Source: Lachnospiraceae bacterium
GTDB taxonomy: Bacteria > Bacillota > Clostridia > Lachnospirales > Lachnospiraceae
Length of the DNA: 41,004 nucleotides
Assembly (NCBI GenBank): GCA_004556655.1
Contig: SFGF01000065.1
Coordinates: 1-41,004 of the forward strand
Direction: 5' to 3'
Part shown: positions 1 through 6,557 of the stretch, piece after piece
Numbering within the stretch: the first letter of the stretch is position 1
Layout of the letters: every line of letters starts with the position of its first letter
Translations under genes and position numbers: made by a program
The notes under the pieces: model-generated
What the model was told of the DNA's origin: nothing
The model's input: the letters and a program-made list of their open reading frames with translations, nothing else
Databases searched by the model: none

Positions 1-68
1 GGTGTGATTCCCATTGCTGTGAAAATTGAATATGCCGTTTTCTCGGCTGTTCTATTGATTGTTGCCAT
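1..68 (-). CDS. N-terminus of a probable cell-wall hydrolase (runs off the window)
   Basis: Only the first 22 codons are present; the protein begins MATINRTAEKTAYSIFTAMG and continues beyond the left edge. The start has a clear ribosome binding site (GGAGG, 7 nt upstream). It is the last gene of the holin/lysis block, where a Firmicutes phage normally places its endolysin. The N-terminal sequence resembles, from memory, phage tail-tip lysozyme or lysin-type proteins of Clostridia phages, but no catalytic residues are visible here. The function is therefore inferred mainly from position. Confidence 0.45.
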   Translation of the reverse strand, partial: MATINRTAEKTAYSIFTAMGIT

Positions 69-83
69 AGTCTACCTCCAATC

Positions 84-109
84 AAAAAGAGGACTGTTTC
101 CAGCCCTCT
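84..109 (-). terminator. Intrinsic terminator after the Tad2-like gene
   Basis: On the minus strand AGAGGGCTG-GAAA-CAGTCCTCT forms a stem with one mismatch and a GAAA tetraloop, followed by TTTTT. It begins at the stop codon of the Tad2-like gene and lies 16 nt before the next start, so it probably also lowers expression of the following gene. Confidence 0.75.
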
Positions 110-624
110 CAGTCAACAAATACCCAGTCGTCTGCCAGCATATCAGCCTGTGAAGCAAGCCAACCCATCTGTACACCGGAAGTGCCCACAAATGCAATAG
201 CCTGGTTTCCGATCGCGTCATGATTGCAATTTACAACCTCTCCGGTCGGAGACACATAACTGATGTTGCCTGCAAGCTCAATGTACTGGTTCTTACCGTT
301 CCATCCTTTGCGTTTTACTTTCAGCCCGCGTTTCAGGTACTTAATGGCATCACCGAAGCTGAATGTTGCTTCTCCTCCAAGTACCGGTGTATTGGATTCA
401 TCTGCAATCACCCAATCATCATACAAGATATTCTGCAGTGTATATTCCACTCTCTGTGTCTCCCTGATATCCAGAACCGGTCCCTGTCCCTTATCGGAAT
501 CCTGTGGTCTGCAATGTATCATGATTGTCTCTTTTTCTTCATCCCAGCACCAATATCCGCCCCATGACGGCAGTTTTACCTTTGCTCCATGTTTCATTGC
601 TTTAAATGCCTGTTCAAATCTCAT
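109..624 (-). CDS. tad2: Tandem-domain Tad2-like (DUF2829) anti-Thoeris protein
   Basis: 171 aa. The C-terminal half (about residues 86-171) has the DUF2829/Tad2 pattern: an SFGDAIKYLKRGLKVKRKGW start, GWNGKNQYIEL, and the closing WLASQADMLADDWVFVD. The N-terminal half (residues 1-75) is a second related unit, with FEQAFKAMKHGAKVKLPSWGGY at its start and ILYDDWVIA at its end. Tad2 proteins are known to bind and sequester the cyclic ADP-ribose isomer made by Thoeris ThsB, so blocking ThsA activation. Most Tad2 proteins are single-domain, so the duplication is notable. The gene has its own GGAGG site, lies after the holins and is bounded by terminators on both sides. Family assignment is from recognised motifs; anti-Thoeris activity is inferred. 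Confidence 0.8.
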   Translation of the reverse strand: MRFEQAFKAMKHGAKVKLPSWGGYWCWDEEKETIMIHCRPQDSDKGQGPVLDIRETQRVEYTLQNILYDDWVIADESNTPVLGGEATFSFGDAIKYLKRGLKVKRKGWNGKNQYIELAGNISYVSPTGEVVNCNHDAIGNQAIAFVGTSGVQMGWLASQADMLADDWVFVD

Positions 625-642
625 ACCTATTTTCCTCCATTC

Positions 643-666
643 AAAAAGGCGACCTCACTGGCCGCC
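643..666 (-). terminator. Intrinsic terminator after the holin gene
   Basis: GGCGGCC-AGTGA-GGTCGCC followed by TTTTT on the minus strand, directly after the holin stop codon and just upstream of the Tad2-like gene's ribosome binding site. It separates lysis and anti-defence expression. Confidence 0.75.
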
Positions 667-1014
667 CTATCGTTTCTGTGAACCATTCATTTTTCCGTCA
701 TCCAGCAAATCCTTAACCTCGTCAAACCATACCTGGACAATCTTCTGCATCATTTCATCTGATATAATGAGCTGCAGCCAACCAGGCAAGAGCTTACGTG
801 CCTGACTGACTACCCATTTCATTTTCTGCTTTCCGGAAGAAGATGCTCTGTATGTATGCTCTGCTCTCAGCACCAGCTGGTAGACATCCCCACGGATTTC
901 ATCCAGTGTGCGGTTTTTCAGGTATGAATATCCCATCCAGATAATGCTGATAACAATCAACACTGCAATAATTACCAGCACTGGAAGTGGTACCATAGTT
1001 AATAATTCATTCAT
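667..1014 (-). CDS. Phage holin, LLH-type
   Basis: 115 aa from the chosen ATG. The N-terminus MNELLTMVPLPVLVIIAVLI is followed by VISIIWMGYSYLKN: one long hydrophobic segment (about residues 8-30), then a basic, amphipathic tail with TLDEIRGDVYQLVLRAEHTY. That combination is typical of the LLH/superfamily holins of Firmicutes phages. I moved the start to the second ATG (position 1014) because AAGGAG lies 7 nt before it, while the first ATG is too close to the ribosome binding site. It should form membrane lesions that release the lysin encoded further downstream. Confidence 0.72.
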   Translation of the reverse strand: MNELLTMVPLPVLVIIAVLIVISIIWMGYSYLKNRTLDEIRGDVYQLVLRAEHTYRASSSGKQKMKWVVSQARKLLPGWLQLIISDEMMQKIVQVWFDEVKDLLDDGKMNGSQKR

Positions 1015-1016
1015 AG

Positions 1017-1322
1017 TCATTCTCCTTTCTTAGTTGCGAGATGCAATTCCTGTATCTCTTTATACATTTTTGTAATCATCCCATTTCCACCAAGTTCATG
1101 GTACGCTTCGTACATCTCCACGAAATTCTCATAGGCATATGACGGTATATTCCCCAGTGCCATGTACTTGTCGTGATACTCGATGAGCTGTACCCTCAGA
1201 AGCAACATTGTTCCCTTACTGTTGGAATCACGGTCTTTCTTCTGGTTCTTCAGAATCCAGACTATGTAGCCCATGAGGATTGGCAGGACAATGGTGTATG
1301 TCTGCATCAATATTTCTTTCAT
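1017..1322 (-). CDS. Small membrane protein of the lysis module (second holin-like)
   Basis: 101 aa, beginning MKEILMQTYTIVLPILMGYI. There is one N-terminal transmembrane segment (about residues 5-25), then a charged region KNQKKDRDSNSKGT and a helical tail. The topology and place directly before the LLH holin match the holin-associated protein common in Clostridia phages. The start at 1322 is preceded by GGAG at 11 nt. The stop lies 2 nt before the holin start, so the two are probably translated together. Holin, antiholin or pinholin role cannot be decided from sequence. Confidence 0.6.
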   Translation of the reverse strand: MKEILMQTYTIVLPILMGYIVWILKNQKKDRDSNSKGTMLLLRVQLIEYHDKYMALGNIPSYAYENFVEMYEAYHELGGNGMITKMYKEIQELHLATKKGE

Positions 1323-1355
1323 GTAGTTGTTATCTCCTCTGATTTTCTGCAAAAT

Positions 1356-1374
1356 AAAAAGACCTCTACGGTCT
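1356..1374 (-). terminator. Intrinsic terminator before the lysis genes
   Basis: AGACC-GTAGA-GGTCT followed by TTTTTATTTT on the minus strand. It lies between the tail-associated genes and the holin-like genes, suggesting that tail transcripts mostly end here or are attenuated. Confidence 0.65.
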
Positions 1375-1509
1375 CGCTCTGATTTCCATATAGATTTTCC
1401 TTTCTTTTACTGTCGAAACTTGCGGCGAAAACAATTTGAAATTCCCCACCTCCCATTGCTATAATAGAATCGTTCCAACTTAGAAATATCTTGTGCAATT
1501 TCTCGTGAG

Positions 1510-1552
1510 AATCCGTGAAAGTATGGTCGTGAATGTATGGCTCTCACGGATT
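1510..1552. repeat. Nine-base-pair inverted repeat in a gene-free stretch
   Basis: AATCCGTGA at 1510-1518 is the exact inverse of TCACGGATT at 1544-1552, with a 25-nt spacer. It sits in the 240-bp gap between DUF3789 and the holin-like gene. It lacks a T-tract, so it is more likely an operator or a structured leader than a terminator. I see no protein gene in the rest of this gap. Confidence 0.45.
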
Positions 1553-1594
1553 TCTTGCGTCTTAATATCTTTTCCGAATTACGGTCTGCTTCTC

Positions 1595-1678
1595 CTACTC
1601 ATCACGGTTGATCTGCACCAGACACATCATTACCACACCAAACATAGCTCCTAATGCCGCACATACGTAGTACCTCAT
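1595..1678 (-). CDS. DUF3789-family micro-protein
   Basis: 27 aa, starting MRYYVCAALGAMFGVVMMCL and ending VQINRDE. This matches the pattern of the DUF3789 family: a single transmembrane helix with a glycine-rich centre, then a short CL-QINR-type tail, found beside holin genes in many Clostridia phages. It has a GGGAGG site 7 nt upstream. Its ATG overlaps the TGA of the preceding gene (ATGA), so translation is coupled. Function unknown; membrane location and lysis association are inferred. Confidence 0.7.
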   Translation of the reverse strand: MRYYVCAALGAMFGVVMMCLVQINRDE

Positions 1679-2094
1679 TCTTCTGCCTCCCAATTTCCTG
1701 CATATTCCTCCGGACTGTAAGCATTGTTATCTACTTTGCTTCGATACACTTGTCCATTATAGACACAGTATTCCCCAGATTGATAGCAGTCATGCGCTCC
1801 GGTCGGGTGTATGAACGGTAACGCCCATTCAGCTTTCCGAGAATGGTACGGTTTCCACAGTGTCCGGACATCAATCGTCCAGTCGGTATTGACTGTGCTG
1901 TCATGATCTGTCATGCAATCATACGGCACACCATCTTTTGTCCGGATGTCTCCTGCCTTATATGCTCCCGGCTTCCACTCCCGGAAGAGTGCCGCACAGG
2001 AAATGGCAAGAGTCTTATCATCCGTTCCCGGTGTCTCCTGTGTGAGCTGGTTCTGTACATACCTCACCAGAGCTTCGATCACATCCGTCATCAT
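1675..2094 (-). CDS. Tail-associated protein with carbohydrate-binding-type C-terminus
   Basis: 139 aa. The second half has features of a CBM5/12-like fold often attached to phage tail or chitinase-type proteins: aromatic-rich AYKAGDIRTKDGVPYDCM, DWTIDVRTLWKPY, and at the end SGEYCVYNGQVYRSKVDNN plus YAGNWEAEE. This is the usual 'ChiC-like' arrangement in which Trp and Tyr side chains bind sugars. It starts in an ATGATGA overlap with the preceding gene, so it belongs to the tail-appendage operon. A role in host-surface glycan contact is inferred. Confidence 0.55.
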   Translation of the reverse strand: MMTDVIEALVRYVQNQLTQETPGTDDKTLAISCAALFREWKPGAYKAGDIRTKDGVPYDCMTDHDSTVNTDWTIDVRTLWKPYHSRKAEWALPFIHPTGAHDCYQSGEYCVYNGQVYRSKVDNNAYSPEEYAGNWEAEE

Positions 2095-2393
2095 GTGGCA
2101 AGCCCCCTTTCAATGGCGTCAACCAAATCCTGCATGGTTGGTTCCGGTCCCGGAATCACAGGATCATCCACCAAACTCCATACCTGTAATACCACGCCGT
2201 CTGCATACTCCAGATGACTTTCGTAGTGTTGTCCCTCCGGTACATCGGTTGGCATCTCAGTTTCCTGAACTATGTAATAGCCAAGCTCCTGCAGGATATC
2301 GTCCGGGGCATTGAAAATCGCCTTTCCGTTGTATGTAATCCACGGCGGTCTGGATGTGTACCGTGGTGTGTTGTTTACTATTTTTGCGTACAT
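2091..2393 (-). CDS. Conserved tail-module protein (XkdW-like position), function unknown
   Basis: 100 aa starting MYAKIVNNTPRYTSRPPWIT. I placed the start at 2393, where GGAGG precedes it; that ribosome binding site overlaps the stop of the preceding appendage gene. The first half has a compact beta-rich pattern with Y-NGKAIFNAPDDILQELGYY. The C-terminus carries a proline-rich linker (PVIPGPEPTM) before a short helix. Small proteins of this type often sit between fibre genes and lysis genes in Firmicutes phages. I do not recognise a specific function. Confidence 0.5.
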   Translation of the reverse strand: MYAKIVNNTPRYTSRPPWITYNGKAIFNAPDDILQELGYYIVQETEMPTDVPEGQHYESHLEYADGVVLQVWSLVDDPVIPGPEPTMQDLVDAIERGLAT

Positions 2394-2394
2394 G

Positions 2395-2829
2395 TTACCT
2401 CCAATCTGCAATTGCGATCCATTTGTATGTTTTTCCGGATATAAAATTCTGATTTGTTGCATATCGAACTATTCTAATCTGATTTTCATCAACCTCTTGA
2501 ACTCCATAACCAACACTAGATGGACTAACGTTCCAAACAGCATTCGCTCCATCGGTAGCAATTGTGTTTCCAACTTCCGACCATTGCTTCGAAAATGACG
2601 ATGTATATCGTGTTGCTAATCCTGTGTTCATAAACATTCCTGACGTTGTTCCAGCAGTCTCCTCACCTGTCACTTCTGCGACAAAGGCAAACAGAAATGG
2701 TACCTCTCCCAATCCATGCTCAATCGTTATCGTTACAGCACCATTTCCAACGTATTCTCCTGTTTTATACTTCATATCCGCTTCTCCTTCCATAATCGCC
2801 ATCATCATCCTTCTTCTCAGGAGCGACAT
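2395..2829 (-). CDS. Phase-variable tail-appendage protein, cassette 1 (predicted ON)
   Basis: 144 aa. The N-terminus is MSLLRRRMMMAIMEGEAD, an Arg/Met-rich segment shared in style with the three sister proteins upstream. The body is a beta-rich domain (VTITIEHGLGEVPFLFAFV through to the end, SGKTYKWIAIADWR) resembling C-terminal domains of phage tail fibres. A second start, MKYKTGEY, lies 19 codons in with its own GGAAGGAG site, so a shorter form lacking the Arg/Met segment may be made. The gene follows a repeat-bearing leader whose open frame ends at a TGA 8 nt after this ATG. Role as a receptor-binding or decoration protein is inferred from position and fold style. Confidence 0.6.
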   Translation of the reverse strand: MSLLRRRMMMAIMEGEADMKYKTGEYVGNGAVTITIEHGLGEVPFLFAFVAEVTGEETAGTTSGMFMNTGLATRYTSSFSKQWSEVGNTIATDGANAVWNVSPSSVGYGVQEVDENQIRIVRYATNQNFISGKTYKWIAIADWR

Positions 2830-2945
2830 AAAATCGCCCCCAATCTATCAAAAAATACTTGACAACCACTGTTATTTAAGCGGTAATCAAGCCTGCTCTG
2901 CTCTGCTCTGCTCTGCTCTGCTCTGCTCTGCTCTGCTCTCAGCAT
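2817..2945 (-). CDS. Leader ORF 1 with pentanucleotide repeat (switch for cassette 1)
   Basis: 42 codons. An AGAGAGGAG site lies 11 nt before ATG at 2945. Translation begins MLRAEQSRAEQSRAEQS, with the RAEQS unit encoded by the CAGAG repeat. With the present repeat number the frame continues through the terminator hairpin and stops at TGA 2819-2817, overlapping the next gene's start codon. In the other two frames the ribosome meets TGA inside the left hairpin arm or TAA in the loop. The peptide itself is probably unimportant; its reading frame is the signal. Leader function is inferred from frame geometry repeated in all three cassettes. Confidence 0.7.
   Translation of the reverse strand: MLRAEQSRAEQSRAEQSRLDYRLNNSGCQVFFDRLGAILCRS
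2850..2891 (-). terminator. Intrinsic terminator inside leader 1
   Basis: CTTGATTACC (2891-2882) pairs with GGTTGTCAAG (2867-2858), with one mismatch and one G-U pair, followed by TATTTTTT. It lies between the repeat and the start of cassette-1 protein. Only the open frame carries ribosomes through it. Confidence 0.7.
2894..2939 (-). repeat. (CAGAG)n pentanucleotide tract, about nine copies
   Basis: Eight exact CAGAG units plus partial units at both ends on the minus strand. It is inside leader ORF 1. Unit length 5 is not divisible by 3, so each slippage event changes frame. Pure tracts of this length are typical of slipped-strand contingency loci. Confidence 0.95.
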
Positions 2946-2975
2946 TTTATTTTTGTCTCCTCTCTGTGTCAAACG

Positions 2976-3494
2976 TTATCTGCCATAAACTTTAATATTA
3001 GTACCAGAAGTATATGAATAACCCTGTGCATTGTTTATGTTAATCTGAGGCATTCTAGTGAAAATACCCTTATGTTTTATTCCAGACATCGCATTTATCT
3101 CGTACTTCAAATTGTCTGCGATTCCAAAAAGCATACCTGCAATTATCCTTACATTGACCGCCACTATTCTCGACGAAGTAGTTGAACCTATACTATTTAT
3201 TATATCTCCACTTAGTCTTCCATACGAATACTCTGCTGAAGTATAAAGTGGAGTGGCTGGACGTGCACTCGATGTCGCAGTTACTTCACTACCATCTTTA
3301 TTAATTGCGTATGTTTCAGCCACAATAAATAATTCGCTTATTCCTTCCATTTCTTCTTCTGTCGGTGTACCAATTGTATTGACTATTTTCCCTTCTGGAA
3401 CTGTGTAATCTTTTATTAATTTCCATTCTTTCACTTCATCATCCTCCATTCCCATAGCCATCATTAATCTTCGTCTCATCATCAGGGAGCTCAT
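2976..3494 (-). CDS. Phase-variable tail-appendage protein, cassette 2 (predicted OFF)
   Basis: 172 aa. It begins MSSLMMRRRLMMAMGMEDDE, again an Arg/Met-rich head, then WKLIKDYTVPEGK and a beta-rich body ending TSGTNIKVYGR, a common closing motif of fibre-type domains. Its ATG overlaps the TGA of the open frame of leader 2 (ATGA). As sequenced, leader 2 stops early at TAA inside a terminator loop, so this gene should be poorly expressed in this copy. Sequence outside the head is unlike the cassette-1 protein, consistent with a different ligand. Function inferred. Confidence 0.6.
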   Translation of the reverse strand: MSSLMMRRRLMMAMGMEDDEVKEWKLIKDYTVPEGKIVNTIGTPTEEEMEGISELFIVAETYAINKDGSEVTATSSARPATPLYTSAEYSYGRLSGDIINSIGSTTSSRIVAVNVRIIAGMLFGIADNLKYEINAMSGIKHKGIFTRMPQININNAQGYSYTSGTNIKVYGR

Positions 3495-3514
3495 AAAAAC
3501 ACCCCGATTCCACG

Positions 3515-3558
3515 AAAAAACGCTTGACGGCTATCGGAATTTATGCGGCGGTCAAGCG
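3515..3558 (-). terminator. Intrinsic terminator inside leader 2
   Basis: CGCTTGAC (3558-3551) and GTCAAGCG (3528-3521) form a perfect 8-bp stem extended by GC/GC after one mismatch, followed by TTTTTT. It lies directly after the repeat, before the cassette-2 start. Confidence 0.85.
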
Positions 3559-3645
3559 TGCTGTGCTGTGCTGTGCTGTGCTGTGCTGTGCTGTGCTGTG
3601 CTGTGCTGTGCTGTGCTGTGCTGTCAGGATTGTACTTTTGCTCAT
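3541..3645 (-). CDS. Leader ORF 2 with pentanucleotide repeat (switch for cassette 2)
   Basis: 34 codons in its present frame, starting MSKSTILTAQHSTAQHST after a perfect AGGAGG 12 nt upstream. The repeat encodes TAQHS units. With the current 63 nt of repeat after codon 8, the frame reads CGC TTG ACC GCC GCA TAA and ends in the hairpin loop. Losing one unit or gaining two would open a frame through the hairpin that ends at TGA overlapping the cassette-2 ATG. The third frame ends at TGA in the left hairpin arm. Confidence 0.7.
   Translation of the reverse strand: MSKSTILTAQHSTAQHSTAQHSTAQHSTARLTAA
3559..3624 (-). repeat. (CACAG)n pentanucleotide tract, about thirteen copies
   Basis: Twelve exact CACAG units plus partial ends on the minus strand, within leader ORF 2. 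The unit differs from that of cassette 1, so the tracts cannot easily recombine with each other. Confidence 0.95.
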
Positions 3646-3661
3646 TCTACCTGTCAACCTC

Positions 3662-4126
3662 CTATTTCCATGCTTCTACTTTCATCCATGAACCGGCAAT
3701 TAATTTGTCATTTGCGGAACTAATGCGGAATCTCTTCATAATTTGTTCTCCAGATGGCAAACTGCACCCTCCGCAACAGACTGAACTTGTTACATTTGGT
3801 GAAATCACACTTTTAGGAGGCGTAAGCGGAGTTGTTAATGTATACCCATCTATAACCGCTACTTCAAACATCAAAGGCATTAATACTGTTGATACAAATT
3901 GCCCTGCATTAAAAAATTTGTCATACTGATCTTCGCTAACAGAAAACCTGAGTCCAGTATTATCAGTGGTTGCTCCTACCATAGCTGAGATTCGGATTCT
4001 TTCAGCTTCAAATCCATCTACAAAAAGAACGTCACCGTCATTTTCCGCATATACCGTCTTTACTTCCTTCCAACTCATCTCTTCTTCCTTCCCCTGTCCT
4101 AATAACATCATCCTACGGTGTAACAT
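3662..4126 (-). CDS. Phase-variable tail-appendage protein, cassette 3 (predicted OFF)
   Basis: 154 aa, beginning MLHRRMMLLGQGKEEEMSWK. The Arg/Met head is followed by a second in-frame start (MSWKEV) with its own GGGGAAGGAAG site. The beta-rich body has a CCGGCSLPSGEQ segment and ends LIAGSWMKVEAWK, a fibre-type closing motif. The first ATG lies in the loop of a hairpin (CGGTGT/ACACCG) that hides the ribosome binding site. Translation from the open frame of leader 3, which ends at TGA one base before this ATG, would melt that hairpin. Receptor-binding role is inferred. Confidence 0.6.
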   Translation of the reverse strand: MLHRRMMLLGQGKEEEMSWKEVKTVYAENDGDVLFVDGFEAERIRISAMVGATTDNTGLRFSVSEDQYDKFFNAGQFVSTVLMPLMFEVAVIDGYTLTTPLTPPKSVISPNVTSSVCCGGCSLPSGEQIMKRFRISSANDKLIAGSWMKVEAWK

Positions 4127-4135
4127 CTCACACCG
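4116..4135 (-). promoter_or_regulatory. Hairpin enclosing the start codon of cassette 3
   Basis: CGGTGT-GAGATGTT-ACACCG on the minus strand: a perfect 6-bp stem with the ATG in the loop and the GGCGGTG ribosome binding site in the stem. A ribosome finishing leader 3 in the ON frame would stop within it and open it. Confidence 0.6.
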
Positions 4136-4159
4136 CCTGTCTCAGACAGTAAAAGAAGT

Positions 4160-4278
<119 letters not shown>

Positions 4279-4282
<4 letters not shown>

Positions 4283-4647
4283 TGTGTCAACCTCTCCTTA
4301 ATGTATTTTGGAACTTTATAAATATAAAAATCTATATTTTCTCCATAAGTTTTAGTGGAATATGTTTTTTCAAAAAATTCATCTCTTCCATAGTTTTGAT
4401 TACTCAAAAAAGTACTTTCATTGCAATAAAAAGAATCCCAACTTCCGTTCAATCTAATGTTAAAAATAATGCTCAGAGTAGTCTGATCAGAAACGCAAAC
4501 ATAAAAACAATTATCATTCTGATTGAAAATAGCATTATTATTTGGGAACTTCACCGTTCCGTAACTTTTATCTGAAGTCAGCGTTAAGCAAAATACATCC
4601 GTTGCAAATCCATCTTCTAGCATTTGAATCAATGCCCTGCGTCTCAT
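4279..4647 (-). CDS. Constitutive member of the small tail-appendage family
   Basis: 122 aa, beginning MRRRALIQMLEDGFATDVF. The Arg-rich head resembles the three phase-variable proteins, but this gene has no repeat leader. Its ATG overlaps the TGA of the upstream fibre gene (ATGA), so it is translated whenever the fibre is. The body is rich in Asn, Phe and Tyr with alternating hydrophobic residues, in keeping with a beta-sandwich. It ends VPKYIKERLTQ. Its stop overlaps the start of leader 3. I infer a tail-tip appendage attached through the Arg-rich head. Confidence 0.55.
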
Positions 4648-5822
4648 GCCGTCACCTCCCAGCTCTGACTACATAAACAACTTTCCATGATACTGATCTC
4701 ATAGATTTTATTCGCATCCACTGTGAAACCAGACGGAATCTTGATTGTATCTGGAAGACTCAGTGTCGTGGCTGTTTCTCCTGACTGAAATACAACATGA
4801 TACTCGTTTGCAATTCCGGTGTCAGAAGGTTCCGCAAATGTAAGAGTGAGCTCTCCTATCTCCGGGAAGACATATAACTTATTTGGTTCCAGTTCCACTG
4901 ATGTGTCAGTGCTTCCTTTTTCTATTCTCACAGTACCACCGGAACCTCCAGAACTCTCCGGGATGGTTACTGTGACTGCACCGGAACCATCATATTCCGC
5001 AGTAACCGCACCGGCAAATGTTAGTTTCTGGGGATTCGGAAGTTTTTCCGGAATGACAATCCCATCAATCAAAGCCTTAAGTGCAACACCCTGAGCTGCC
5101 GACAAAGGCTTATTTGATACGTTCGTGGTCAGATTGTCAATGATATCTGATACGTTTACCTTGTTGGTCGTAATGGCATCAATCAGGCTCTTATTGGATT
5201 TGATGTATGCCACAACCTCACTCATCTGGTCAAGTGTGGTGTCGTCGCTGTCTGCCAGCGCATTTAATCGCTGTGTCAGCCCGGATATCAGTTCCCGGAT
5301 ATCATTGTGGGCATCTCCTGCCGTGTTATGGGCTGATACTTTACCATCTGCTGTCCCGGAGGCTTCTGCACCGACTTCTGATGCCGTGTAGGTCGGCTTC
5401 TGTGGCTGTTTCGCCCATTCTGGAACGGTCGGGTCAGTCTCAGTAATCGTTATTGGATTATTGTCCATATAGCTATTTACAGCATTTGATATCTGCTCAT
5501 CCGTAGGATTTCCTATATTTTCAATATCACTTGCTAGTTCATTAAATTTATCTCCTGTAACTTTTGCATCCGCTGCCTGTCCTGTTTTTGACAAGGTTTC
5601 ATCAATCAAAATATTACTATCGCCATTCCATTCATCAAAATATTTTTTCAGTGTTTCTGATGTTACGGTTCCTTCAATTTTTGCAGCCGTTCCATCTTTC
5701 CAGCAAAACCATATAACTGGTTTGTCTGTAGCAATCGCCAATTCCCCTGAAACCATTTTTGACTCATCAAAGTCAGATTCCAGTCCTCTCCGCACTCGAA
5801 TGGTGCCATTAAATATAGCCAT
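4644..5822 (-). CDS. Tail fibre protein
   Basis: 392 aa from ATG at 5822 (an upstream TTG start is possible). It begins MAIFNGTIRVRRGLESDFDE, then MVSGELAIATDKPVIWF, a common fibre N-terminal motif (R-G---D----L--GE-A---D) that attaches to the baseplate. The middle has helical shaft-like segments (ALADSDDTTLDQMSEVVAYI and KALIDGI). Near residue 270 is PNPQKLTFAGAVTAEYDGSG, typical of fibre linkers. The C-terminal domain (GSTDTSVELEPNKLYVF to the end) is beta-rich. It is coupled by ATGA overlap to the first appendage gene. It probably trimerises and carries the appendages. Confidence 0.7.
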   Translation of the reverse strand: MAIFNGTIRVRRGLESDFDESKMVSGELAIATDKPVIWFCWKDGTAAKIEGTVTSETLKKYFDEWNGDSNILIDETLSKTGQAADAKVTGDKFNELASDIENIGNPTDEQISNAVNSYMDNNPITITETDPTVPEWAKQPQKPTYTASEVGAEASGTADGKVSAHNTAGDAHNDIRELISGLTQRLNALADSDDTTLDQMSEVVAYIKSNKSLIDAITTNKVNVSDIIDNLTTNVSNKPLSAAQGVALKALIDGIVIPEKLPNPQKLTFAGAVTAEYDGSGAVTVTIPESSGGSGGTVRIEKGSTDTSVELEPNKLYVFPEIGELTLTFAEPSDTGIANEYHVVFQSGETATTLSLPDTIKIPSGFTVDANKIYEISIMESCLCSQSWEVTA

Positions 5823-5824
5823 AA

Positions 5825-6268
5825 TTATTTTTCCTTCCAATCACTGAACGTTCCACCATTAATCTCATCTACATTTTCCAGAGACATGGAATCCAGCTTT
5901 TCTATGATTTGTTGATATACATCTGGAGTCGGAGGTGTTGATGCATCTGATTTTACATATCCGGATTTCTTAATAGTCACATATGCCTGATTTGCGGTAA
6001 CCAGATCCCCGCAATAGACAGATACTTTTCCAATTGCATCTTGCTCCGTGTCAAAAAATTCCCATGGAACTTCACAATTCCCATATACATCAATGATCTG
6101 AGATTTTTTATAACTCCCAAGAACAAACAATGCTGTTTTTGTTCCCTGCCACTCATCCGTCAAGAAATCAAAATGGGCGTTGAAATAATTCCTGCTTTTC
6201 GCCACTGGTGTATTATTGTCAATTCTTTCAATGCATTGTCCTTTTACACGAAAATCTAATACGGGCAT
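5825..6268 (-). CDS. BppU-type baseplate adaptor / upper fibre protein
   Basis: 147 aa, beginning MPVLDFRVKGQCIERIDNNT. The pattern of a short beta strand followed by HFDFLTDEWQGTKTALFVLG and VPWEFFDTEQDAIGKVSVYC resembles the N-terminal beta-sandwich of lactococcal-type BppU proteins that link fibres to the baseplate. After residue 115 a PTPDVYQQIIEKLDSM linker helix probably makes a coiled coil. It lies immediately upstream of the fibre gene. Adaptor role is inferred from family resemblance and position. Confidence 0.55.
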   Translation of the reverse strand: MPVLDFRVKGQCIERIDNNTPVAKSRNYFNAHFDFLTDEWQGTKTALFVLGSYKKSQIIDVYGNCEVPWEFFDTEQDAIGKVSVYCGDLVTANQAYVTIKKSGYVKSDASTPPTPDVYQQIIEKLDSMSLENVDEINGGTFSDWKEK

Positions 6269-6318
6269 GTCTCATCAACCTTCCTATATACTTTTTTGAT
6301 AGTAGTAATACCAGACTC

Positions 6319-6528
6319 TTACGCCAGTTTATTTTCTCTGATATAATCCCGGATTGCTTCAATATGCCCATGAAGTTCGGTATCTACAGCATAAAAGTTT
6401 TTCTTATTATTGGTGCTGATAGGCTCTCCGGTATCTGAGTTGATTTCATTGTATGTGTAGCTCACCCGGTCACCGCCATCTATGCTGAGAACCATGAAGC
6501 TGCTAAGTTGATTAATTGTCTGTGACAT
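6319..6528 (-). CDS. Small conserved tail-module protein, function unknown
   Basis: 69 aa, beginning MSQTINQLSSFMVLSIDGGD, followed by RVSYTYNEINSDTGEPIS and a C-terminal helix HIEAIRDYIRENKLA. I placed the start at 6528 because GGAGG lies 9 nt upstream; an earlier ATG (6561) overlaps the preceding stop but has no good ribosome binding site. It sits between the tail-tip protein and the adaptor. I do not recognise a function. Confidence 0.6.
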   Translation of the reverse strand: MSQTINQLSSFMVLSIDGGDRVSYTYNEINSDTGEPISTNNKKNFYAVDTELHGHIEAIRDYIRENKLA

Positions 6529-6557
6529 GCGATATTCCTCCTGTTCTGGTTGTGAAA

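Noticed and set aside
3543..3929. Plus-strand ORF encoding LCCAV repeats over the CACAG tract
   Set aside because: It has no ribosome binding site, lies antisense to two leaders/genes, and its repeats are only the reverse reading of the pentanucleotide tract.
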